From JBOGGN01 sp050744165 (lineage in GTDB: Bacteria > Actinomycetota > Acidimicrobiia > Acidimicrobiales > Palsa-688): a stretch of DNA of 30,831 nt. The notes beneath the pieces were generated by a model, which saw only the letters and a program-made list of their open reading frames with translations, was not told the DNA's origin and made no database searches. Position 1 is the first letter of the stretch. Each line of letters opens with the position of its first letter. Shown here in pieces: positions 24,654 to 30,831 of this stretch. The translations under genes were made by a program, and so were the position numbers. The stretch spans positions 1-30,831 of the forward strand of contig JBOGGN010000281.1 in NCBI GenBank assembly GCA_050744165.1, in the 5' to 3' direction.

Positions 24654-25931
24654 TCAGCGCGCCCGCCCGATGCCGCCCGTGTGATCGAGGACCCACCGAT
24701 AGTGCTCGACGGTCGCCTCGGCGCACGCCCGCCAGGTGAAGCGCTTCAGCACCCGTTGGCGCCCCGCCTGGGACAGCCGCGCCGCCAGTTCAGGCTCGTC
24801 GAGCACCCGCCCCAGCGCCACGGCCAGCGCCCCGGGGTCACCGGGAGGCACGAGCAGCCCGGTGTCGCCGTCGCGCCCCACCACCTCGGGGAGGGCGCCA
24901 CCGGTCGTGGCCACCAAGGGGACGCCGCAGGCCATCGCCTCCACGGCCGGCAACGAGAACCCCTCATAGAGCGACGGCACCACCGCCACCGCGGCCTCCG
25001 CATACAGCTCTACGATGCGCTCGTCGCTGACCCCCGACACGAAACGCACCGCCCCCGCAAGCCCTAGCCGGTCGATGGTCTCCTCCACCCGGCTCTCCGG
25101 TCGGGGCCGGCCGATGACGACGAGTTCCGCATCCCGCTCGGTGCGAACCTTGGCTACTGCCTCCAGCAATGGAACCAGGCCCTTCAGGGGCACGTCGGCA
25201 CTCGCCGTGGTCATGATCCGCCCCGGGACGGGAGCCCGGACCCCGAGGGGCCGAAACCTAGTGTGGTCGACTCCCACCGGCACTACCGCCAGCTTTGAGG
25301 GTGCGATGCCCATCTGCTCGACGATGTCCCGCTTCGAGGACTCCGACACCGTCACGATCCGAGGGATCTGGCGGGCGACGCGCTTCTGCATCCGCAAGAA
25401 CCCGTACCAACGACGCAAGGACGCACGGCGCTTCCACGTCGTGGCATGCGACAGATCGAGGGCCCGGTCGACGGTAATGGGATGGTGCAACGTGGCCAGG
25501 ACCGGCCAGCCGTCGGCCATGAGGCCGAGGATTCCACGCCCGAAGCACTGGTTGTCGTGCACGATGTCGAACTCGCCCCGCCGGGCGGCCAACTCCCGGC
25601 GCACCCGCAGGCTGAAGGTGAGCGGTTCGGGGAAGGAGGCGACGCAGAGCGAGGCGAACTCCAACCCGTCGATCCACGACCGCAGCTCCTTCAACTGCGG
25701 AGTGCGAAATGGGTCCGGCTCCCGGTACAGGTCGAGACTGGGGACGGGCACCCAGCCGACCTCGGGGCTCAGGTCAGGCCACGGAGGCCCAGCGAACACC
25801 GTGACCGAGTGTCCCTGCGCCACCAACTCCCGTGCCAGGTAGCGGGTGTAGACGCCCTGGCCGCCGTAATGGGGATTGCCCCGGTAGACCAGCAGCGCGA
25901 CCCGCAGGTACTCGGGGCTCTGACGGGCCAT
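24654..25931 (-). CDS. Glycosyltransferase family 4
   Basis: 425 residues. N-terminal LRVALLVYRGNPHYGGQGVYTRYL has the acceptor-domain GGQGVY loop; then PVLATLHHPITVDR, VTVSESSKRDI, VVPVGVDHTRFRPLG, DAELVVIGRPRPES and the EX7E motif in SLYEGFSLPAVEAMACG with LLVPPGDPGAL after it. This is the PimB/MshA-like branch of GT4. ATG 25931 has a TAGGCT box 9 nt upstream, so it begins its own transcript even though the phosphatase gene upstream points the same way. Likely works on a lipid or glycan later handled by the two methyltransferases below. Confidence 0.94.
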   Translation of the reverse strand: MARQSPEYLRVALLVYRGNPHYGGQGVYTRYLARELVAQGHSVTVFAGPPWPDLSPEVGWVPVPSLDLYREPDPFRTPQLKELRSWIDGLEFASLCVASFPEPLTFSLRVRRELAARRGEFDIVHDNQCFGRGILGLMADGWPVLATLHHPITVDRALDLSHATTWKRRASLRRWYGFLRMQKRVARQIPRIVTVSESSKRDIVEQMGIAPSKLAVVPVGVDHTRFRPLGVRAPVPGRIMTTASADVPLKGLVPLLEAVAKVRTERDAELVVIGRPRPESRVEETIDRLGLAGAVRFVSGVSDERIVELYAEAAVAVVPSLYEGFSLPAVEAMACGVPLVATTGGALPEVVGRDGDTGLLVPPGDPGALAVALGRVLDEPELAARLSQAGRQRVLKRFTWRACAEATVEHYRWVLDHTGGIGRAR

Positions 25932-25940
25932 GGAGGCGGG

Positions 25941-25946
25941 AGCCTA
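25941..25946 (-). promoter_or_regulatory. -10 box TAGGCT upstream of GT4
   Basis: On the - strand TAGGCT ends 9 nt before ATG 25931, within the 66-bp gap after the phosphatase gene. Confidence 0.42.
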
Positions 25947-25997
25947 GTGGTTGGCCGTCCGTTCACCGGCGAGGGGCCCGAGCCCAACCGTCTCTGC

Positions 25998-26534
25998 TCA
26001 GAGCTGGGCGGCCAGGCGGGTGAACAGGTCGTCGAGCTGTTTGCGCGTCCGCTCGTACACCGCTGCCGACTGCCCGATGGGGTCGCTGACGTCGTCGCTC
26101 AGGCTGGTGGCCAGGATGCTCTGGCGGGTCCGGTCCTCACCCACCGACGCCAGCCAGGCGGCGAGGGGCTCGTCGAGATGCCGGGGCCGGAACTTTTCGG
26201 CCCGGCGCACCAGGTCCACCAGCTGGAACATACGGGGCAAGGCGTCGGGCACCATGAGCGTCAGCTCGATCAGGTGCTGGCGGGTCATGGTCACCACCAG
26301 ATCGGCCTCGTCGACCAGGTACTGCGAGACCTGGCGGCTGCGGTGGCCGGCGATGTCCAGCCCGTCGGCGGCCATGACCTCGATGGCGGTTTCGGTCGCC
26401 GGGGCCCCCCCGGACAGGAACCCCGCCGAGCCGACGTGAACCGCGAGCTCGCGTTCGTCCAAGCGGCGTTGGAAAAGTGCCTCGCCCATCGCCGAGCGGC
26501 ACTGGTTGGCGGTACATACGACCAGGAATTCCAC
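25998..26534 (-). CDS. Low-molecular-weight protein-tyrosine phosphatase
   Basis: 178 residues, GTG start. The P-loop is at the N-terminus: VVCTANQCRSAM, with nucleophile Cys7, Arg13 and Ser14; the usual Gly of C-x-G-N-x-C-R-S is Ala9 and the usual Pro after RS is Ala15. The general-acid loop is SDPIGQS with Asp151 near the C-terminus. Such enzymes dephosphorylate BY-kinases (Wzb with Wzc, CpsB-like function), so the target is probably the kinase encoded at 15543. A TAGCGT -10 box overlaps the lnt stop codon upstream. Confidence 0.93.
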   Translation of the reverse strand: MEFLVVCTANQCRSAMGEALFQRRLDERELAVHVGSAGFLSGGAPATETAIEVMAADGLDIAGHRSRQVSQYLVDEADLVVTMTRQHLIELTLMVPDALPRMFQLVDLVRRAEKFRPRHLDEPLAAWLASVGEDRTRQSILATSLSDDVSDPIGQSAAVYERTRKQLDDLFTRLAAQL

Positions 26535-26543
26535 GATGGGAAA

Positions 26544-26549
26544 ACGCTA
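26544..26549 (-). promoter_or_regulatory. -10 box TAGCGT upstream of phosphatase gene
   Basis: On the - strand TAGCGT ends 9 nt before GTG 26534 and contains the lnt stop codon (TAG). Confidence 0.42.
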
Positions 26550-28052
26550 CCGGTGTCGCCGCTCGAGCACCGCGGAAGCGACGAGGGCGACCGCGGCGAT
26601 CGCCAACACCGGGAGGTCGCCCACGCGGACGAATATCGTCCGGCCGGTCCTCAGGGTGAGGACCCCGGTGAGTGCCTGCTGGTGGCCGAGCGTGCTTCGC
26701 CGCAGGATATGACCGTCGTGGTCGATCAGGGCGCTGTAGCCCGTCGGCGCCGCCTGCACGACGTCGCGCCCGGTCGCCCACGCCTGGAGCTGGGCGGCGG
26801 CCACTTCCTGGGTTGGCACCTGGCTGGTGGCGTACGACGAGGCGTTGGTCGGCACTATCAACAACTCTCCGCCGGCCCCTATCGCCGACCGGCCCCGATC
26901 TTCGAAGAACACCTCATAGGAGATCACTGTCCCGAGCGGGGCGGCCGGCGTGTCCAGCAGGCCGGGACCGTGGCCCGCGATGGCGTCCCGAGGCACCAGA
27001 TCCAAGTTGGCCAGGTGCTCGAAGAATGAGCGGTCCGGGATGTACTCACCAAAGGGCACCCGGTGGACCTTGTCGTAGCGAGCCACGATCACACCCTGGG
27101 GCGACCAGGCCACCGCGGCGTTGCGGAACTGCGTCGCCCCGACGTCCTCCACCACGCCCGCCACCACCGTCGCCCGCAGCGATCGCGCCAGCTGACCCAT
27201 GGTGACCGCCTCGGGTGTTTGGTCGATGGGCTGCTCGACGCTGATCACGTCCTCCGGCCACACCACCAGCGCCAGCGGCGGGTGCAACGACAGCGACGCC
27301 GCCAGCTGGCGCTGGAAAGCGACCGACGGGTCGACCTGGCTCTGGTGCAGCCCGCGCGGACCACCCCCTTGGACAGCGGCAACAGTGATCGTCTGCTCTG
27401 GGCCCCCGCCGGAGCCGTCCGGCCCGAAGCGGCCTACGACCACCAGGGCCAGAAGGACCGCCAGACCGACGACACCGCCGAACGCCTGGCGCATCCGGAC
27501 CCGGCCGCAGCGTCCGACGAGGGCGCCACCCACGACCGCCAGTGCGGCGCCCATGGCCGCCGTCACTCCGGTCACGAGCAACGGTCCTCCCAACCGGGCT
27601 ACGGGGACCAACGGGCCCGCGGCCTGGCCGAGCGGAATCCCGCCGAGGGGCAGGCCACCGAAGGGGAAGTGACCGCGGATCCAATCGGTCACCATCAGCG
27701 CCGCCGGCAACCCGACCAGGACACCGGCGGGCCGGCGAGCAGGAACCGCCACGGCCGCCACCGCGGTGAACAACATAGCCAGCAGCAGGAGAGCCACGTA
27801 GCCGCCTTGGTTGAACTCCCCGACCCACCACAGGCCGATTCCGTATTGACCCAACCCGAGCATGGCCCCGAGGAACGTTCGAGCGAGGGGACCCCGACCG
27901 GGCAGAACGGCCGCAAAGGCGCCAACGCCGACCACCCCAAGGGGCCACCAGCCGAACGGTGGCAGCGAAAGGGCGACCAGAACGCCGGCCGCTATTGCCA
28001 TGGGGGCAGTGAGACGAGACAGACCTTGGGATGCGGCGGCGATAGCGGGCAT
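26547..28052 (-). CDS. lnt: Apolipoprotein N-acyltransferase-like protein, catalytic Cys replaced by Ser
   Basis: Lnt adds the third acyl chain to lipoproteins on the outer face of the membrane. 501 residues from ATG 28052. N-terminal six or so hydrophobic segments begin ALSLPPFGWWPLG, as in all Lnt proteins; a nitrilase-like domain follows from about 221 (TITVAAVQGG). Catalytic positions: Glu267 in VVWPEDVIS and Lys328 in RYDKVHRVPFGEYIPD are present, but the Cys of the family's I-C-[YFW]-E motif is Ser378 (ISYE, codon TCC at 26921-26919). A final TM segment closes the protein. The frame is open to 28187 but would overlap the divergent GT2. Whether it is active is unclear. Confidence 0.9.
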   Translation of the reverse strand: MPAIAAASQGLSRLTAPMAIAAGVLVALSLPPFGWWPLGVVGVGAFAAVLPGRGPLARTFLGAMLGLGQYGIGLWWVGEFNQGGYVALLLLAMLFTAVAAVAVPARRPAGVLVGLPAALMVTDWIRGHFPFGGLPLGGIPLGQAAGPLVPVARLGGPLLVTGVTAAMGAALAVVGGALVGRCGRVRMRQAFGGVVGLAVLLALVVVGRFGPDGSGGGPEQTITVAAVQGGGPRGLHQSQVDPSVAFQRQLAASLSLHPPLALVVWPEDVISVEQPIDQTPEAVTMGQLARSLRATVVAGVVEDVGATQFRNAAVAWSPQGVIVARYDKVHRVPFGEYIPDRSFFEHLANLDLVPRDAIAGHGPGLLDTPAAPLGTVISYEVFFEDRGRSAIGAGGELLIVPTNASSYATSQVPTQEVAAAQLQAWATGRDVVQAAPTGYSALIDHDGHILRRSTLGHQQALTGVLTLRTGRTIFVRVGDLPVLAIAAVALVASAVLERRHR

Positions 28053-28104
28053 GTTGTCCGTTCGTGGCCCCGCAGACCAATCATCCGACGACCTGACCGC
28101 TACC

Positions 28105-28878
28105 GTGGACTTCAGTGAACGGCACCCGGCGCCCGGCTCACCTACCGGGATCTCGTTCGTGATCTCGGTCGTCCTTCCGGCCCACAATGAACAGGACTAT
28201 CTCGAAGGGGCCGTGGTGGATCTGGTCAAGGGACTTCGGGCGCGACAGCGGCCCTTCGAGGTGCTGGTGTGCGAGAACGGCTCCCGCGACGCCACGGCGG
28301 CACTGGCCACCGATCTCGCGGGCCGCTTTCCCGAGGTGCAGGCCCTTTCGTTTGAGATACCCGACTACGGGCGGGCGTTGCGGACCGGGTTCCTGGCGGC
28401 CGCCGGCGAGGTCGTGGCCAACTTCGACGTCGACTACATCGACCTCGACTTTCTCGATTCGGCGTTGGCCCGCCTCGAGGGAGCCGACCACCCGGCGGTG
28501 GTCGTCGCCAGCAAGCGCAGCGCCGATGCCGAGGACACCCGGGCAGTCGGCCGGAGGCTGGTTACGGCCACCTTCTCACTGGTCCTGCGCCAAGGCTTCG
28601 GCCTCAAAGTGAGCGACACCCATGGCATGAAGGTGCTGCGCCGGGAGCAGCTGGCGCCGATCGTGGGACAGTGCAGATTCGACGGCGATCTGTTCGACAC
28701 CGAGCTCATCTTGCGAGCCGAGCGGGCGGGGCTACTCGTCGCCGAGATGGGCGCGACCGTCCGAGACACCCGGCCACCGCGCACACCGATCAGCCGGAGA
28801 ATCCCGCGCACGCTGGCGGGTCTCGCGAAGCTGCGGCTGGTCCTCTGGCGCGAGGACCGCACCCGCCGATCTCCCTAG
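28105..28878 (+). CDS. Glycosyltransferase family 2, polyprenyl-phosphate-sugar-synthase-like
   Basis: About 257 residues from GTG 28105; ATG 28051 and GTG 28159 are alternative starts, the last giving the usual short GT2 N-terminus. ISVVLPAHNEQDYLEGAV, EVLVCENGSRDAT, GRALRTGFLAAAGEVVANFDVDYI (with a DVD motif), then SDTHGMKVLRRE and DGDLFDTELILRAERAG. The soluble size and order resemble DPM1-like enzymes that charge a polyprenyl phosphate with a sugar. In mycobacteria such a synthase is fused or adjacent to Lnt (Ppm1); here it is head-to-head with lnt. Convergent with the ligase gene after 7 nt. Confidence 0.85.
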   Translation: MDFSERHPAPGSPTGISFVISVVLPAHNEQDYLEGAVVDLVKGLRARQRPFEVLVCENGSRDATAALATDLAGRFPEVQALSFEIPDYGRALRTGFLAAAGEVVANFDVDYIDLDFLDSALARLEGADHPAVVVASKRSADAEDTRAVGRRLVTATFSLVLRQGFGLKVSDTHGMKVLRREQLAPIVGQCRFDGDLFDTELILRAERAGLLVAEMGATVRDTRPPRTPISRRIPRTLAGLAKLRLVLWREDRTRRSP

Positions 28879-28885
28879 CGCGAGA

Positions 28886-29905
28886 TCAGCGCAACTCGTC
28901 GGTCCACACCACCGAATCCGGGGTCACATCGTCCCGGAGCCCTTTCAGGGACGGCTGGCGGAGCACGCCGGCCGTCGTCATCTCGTTGAACACCACCTCG
29001 ACGACCAGGGTGGGATAGACGTAGTGGATGGCGCGAGGTGGCGGCGGTGGCGGTACAAATGTCGGCATTTCCCTGGCGCTGTCGCGGAATATCCCCGTCA
29101 AATGTCGCAGGAGGAGCTCGTTCAGCCCGGAGCCGACCTGGCCGGCGTAACGCAGGGCGAACGGCAGGCCTGGTGGCGTTTCGGCATCGGGATCGACCCA
29201 ACCGACCGCCAACGAACCGATCTGGCCAGACCGGCCGCCGGATCCCTCGGTCCACCCCCCAACCACGAACTCCCGCTGGCGAACGCATTTGATTTTGGTC
29301 CACGACTTCGAGCGATTCCCCGGCGAATATGTCGAGGCGGCCAACTTGCCCATGTACCCCTCCATGCCGACTTGCCGGCAGGCGGCCAAGGTGGCGTCGT
29401 CGGGAGCCTCGGCGGACAGATGCGAGACCATCCACGACGGCCCCTTGGGATCGAGGCCGTCGAGCGCCCGGCGACGTTCGGTGAACGAGGCAGTCGTCAG
29501 GTCGTGCCCGTCGAGCCACAACAGGTCGAAGATCACGTACAGCACCGGGACGGAGGCCAGGAGAGCGGCGCTTGGATGTCGCACGTGCATCCGGCTCTGT
29601 AGCCGCTCGAAACTGGGCCGGCCCCGGTCATCGAAGGCGACGATCTCGCCGTCGAGAACCGCGGCATGGGCGCCCAGCGCCGGGCCCAGGGCCGCCAACT
29701 CCGGGTAGCCGGCAGTGACGTCGTTGCCGAGCCGGCTGGCGAGGGTCACTCGCCCCGACCAGGCACGGGCGATGGCCCGCACACCGTCCCATTTCGGCTC
29801 GAACACCCACCCTGTCGTCGTCCTCGGTATCCCGGTCGACCCGGCCAGCATGGGCGCAATTGCCGGCGGCTCCACACCATCGGCTGGCCGATCGTCAATG
29901 TTCAT
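28886..29905 (-). CDS. ATP-dependent DNA ligase, LigD ligase-domain type
   Basis: 339 residues from ATG 29905 (TTG 29914 also in frame). Seals nicks in DNA using ATP. Motif I with the adenylated lysine is FEPKWDGVRA (Lys38); AVLDGEIVAFD is motif III, VIFDLLWLDG follows, GMEGYMGKL is motif IV and KSWTKIK motif V. The C-terminal OB-fold part has REFVVGGWTEG and LRYAGQVGSGL, both typical of LigD-type ligases. There is no polymerase or nuclease domain attached, so it is a stand-alone ligase of the LigC/LigD class. It is not part of the glycan pathway and may mark the end of the locus. Confidence 0.95.
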   Translation of the reverse strand: MNIDDRPADGVEPPAIAPMLAGSTGIPRTTTGWVFEPKWDGVRAIARAWSGRVTLASRLGNDVTAGYPELAALGPALGAHAAVLDGEIVAFDDRGRPSFERLQSRMHVRHPSAALLASVPVLYVIFDLLWLDGHDLTTASFTERRRALDGLDPKGPSWMVSHLSAEAPDDATLAACRQVGMEGYMGKLAASTYSPGNRSKSWTKIKCVRQREFVVGGWTEGSGGRSGQIGSLAVGWVDPDAETPPGLPFALRYAGQVGSGLNELLLRHLTGIFRDSAREMPTFVPPPPPPRAIHYVYPTLVVEVVFNEMTTAGVLRQPSLKGLRDDVTPDSVVWTDELR

Positions 29906-29959
29906 CGGCCTCAATCGTGGCCCGGACGCGCCCGTCGAGTCGAACGCTTCCGATTTCGA

Positions 29960-29965
29960 TATCTT
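29960..29965 (+). promoter_or_regulatory. -10 box TATCTT upstream of Ala/Arg-rich gene
   Basis: TATCTT ends 9 nt before ATG 29975. The gap 29906-29974 is divergent; the purine run GAAAGG directly touches the ATG, too close to be a normal ribosome-binding site. Confidence 0.42.
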
Positions 29966-29974
29966 GCAGAAAGG

Positions 29975-30831
29975 ATGGAAAGCGACGAAGAGCCGCCCGA
30001 CGACCTACGAGTCCGGCTGACCTGGCCTCAACCGTCAAGCTCGGGAGCGCCGTTTGACGCTCGCGACCGTGAGGCGACGCCCGATCTGACTCCCGCCGAC
30101 CTGACTCCCACCGAGGGCATCCCGCCGATCGTGGTGCCCCCGCAACGGGAACCGGTCGAGCGGAATGTGCCCAGCCAGCGCCTCGAACCGGGCCCGAATG
30201 AGGCGCAACAACCGACCCCCGGTCGGCGCGGTCTCGGGCGGTGGGCCGCAGACCGCCGGGCCGCGGCGCAGCGAGCCGCCGACGCCCGGGAGCAAGCGGC
30301 GCGCGTCGCCGCCGAACGGGCCGCCGCGGAACGAGCGGCGGCCAAGCGGGCGGCCGCGGAGCGAGCGGCGGCCAAGCGGGCGAGCGATCCGCGAGGAGGA
30401 CGCTCGGACGGGCAGCCCTCGGATGCCTCTGGCCGGACACAGGAGAGTCCCGTCAAGCCGCTGGGCGGTGATGCCCCACCGGGTGCAGGGGACCGCGCCC
30501 CGAGGCGGGCGCCTGCGGACTGGGCGGCGACAGAGTCGATTACACCCCAAAGACCACCCGACGCCTCGCAATCCCGACGGAGGGGCCAGAGCCAACGGGG
30601 TGGCGATGCTGCTCAGGTCCAGCGGGCAGCAGACGCGGCCCAAACCCAAATGGCGGCTGCGGAGCGGGTGGCGGCCCAACGGGCGGCCGCCGGCCGGGTC
30701 GAGGCACAGCGGGTGGCGGCCGAACGAGCAGCGGCCGAACGAGCTGCGGCGGATCGAGCGGCCGCGGCCCGAGCCGCCGAGATCGCTGCCGCTGACCGGA
30801 CCGACTCCCAGCGCATCGCCCAAGCCGCAGC
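29975..30831 (+). CDS. Ala/Arg-rich helical repeat protein, 3' end missing
   Basis: Frame open from ATG 29975 to the window end without a stop (285 codons seen). Residues 1-90 are acidic then proline-rich and look disordered. Residues 91-136 are an Ala-rich helix with Arg at every fifth position (95, 100, ... 135) and Glu, Lys, Asp or Gln mostly just before it. A Gly/Pro/Ser-rich linker (137-210) follows, then a second helix with the same 5-residue spacing (Arg231 to Arg266). The pattern resembles single stable alpha-helices or TolA-like stalks. Not recognised as a named family; the unseen C-terminus may carry the functional domain. Confidence 0.7.
   Translation, partial: MESDEEPPDDLRVRLTWPQPSSSGAPFDARDREATPDLTPADLTPTEGIPPIVVPPQREPVERNVPSQRLEPGPNEAQQPTPGRRGLGRWAADRRAAAQRAADAREQAARVAAERAAAERAAAKRAAAERAAAKRASDPRGGRSDGQPSDASGRTQESPVKPLGGDAPPGAGDRAPRRAPADWAATESITPQRPPDASQSRRRGQSQRGGDAAQVQRAADAAQTQMAAAERVAAQRAAAGRVEAQRVAAERAAAERAAADRAAAARAAEIAAADRTDSQRIAQAA

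Noticed and set aside
25446..27029. 527-codon + strand frame across GT4, phosphatase and lnt
   Set aside because: Lies opposite three genes with catalytic motifs; translation looks random.
28053..28187. Upstream extension of lnt
   Set aside because: Would read across the start of the divergent GT2; the Lnt family start fits ATG 28052.
1..30831. Mobile elements, CRISPR arrays, rRNA, riboswitches
   Set aside because: No transposase or integrase motif, no regularly spaced repeats and no rRNA- or riboswitch-like sequence were seen by eye.

Overview
The window is very GC-rich, gene-dense DNA with frequent GTG/TTG starts, many 4-nt start/stop overlaps and no mobile element, tRNA, rRNA or CRISPR array that I can see. 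The gene styles (separate Wzz and BY-kinase, an actinobacterial hemE-hemY pair, a LigD-type ligase domain) point to an actinobacterium. An Acidimicrobiia-like lineage is my guess, but the sequence does not prove it. Several genes have a TANNNT -10 box ending 6-9 nt before the start codon, as expected for leaderless mRNAs.

Most of the window is a large surface-polysaccharide locus. I count five GT2 and five GT4/GT-B glycosyltransferases and five SAM-dependent methyltransferases. Left part (1-4863, + strand): an ABC-2 polysaccharide export permease (cut by the window edge), a Wzt-type ATPase with a C-terminal extension, a TylF-type methyltransferase, a second methyltransferase and a GT2. Opposed to it (4860-7342, - strand) is an O-acetylation pair, MBOAT plus an SGNH-like partner. 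A housekeeping heme pair, hemE-hemY (7487-9900, +), sits inside the locus.

Middle part (9875-21596): three - strand glycosyltransferases (GT2, GT4, GT2), then a + strand O-antigen-ligase/polymerase-like membrane protein, a Wzz-like copolymerase and a BY-kinase. A lone - strand GT4 follows, and then a + strand run of GT4, GT4, GT2 and a TylF-like methyltransferase. A 234-bp convergent gap (21597-21830) holds repeats, a hairpin and a small possible ORF.

Right part (21831-28052, - strand, read right to left): apolipoprotein N-acyltransferase (lnt), low-molecular-weight protein-tyrosine phosphatase, GT4, methyltransferase, an alpha/alpha-toroid protein of unknown function, and another methyltransferase. 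Head-to-head with lnt is a polyprenyl-phosphate-sugar-synthase-like GT2. Next are a LigD-type ATP-dependent DNA ligase (-) and the start of an Ala/Arg-rich helical protein (+) that runs off the window.

A working picture (inference): repeat units are built by the GTs, methylated and O-acetylated, and exported or polymerised. Both ABC-type (Wzm/Wzt) and Wzy/Wzz-type parts are present, with kinase and phosphatase controlling chain length. Points worth a second look are a Ser in place of the catalytic Cys in Lnt, the toroid protein between two methyltransferases, the recurrent start-proximal -10 boxes, and the strict 5-residue arginine periodicity of the last protein.
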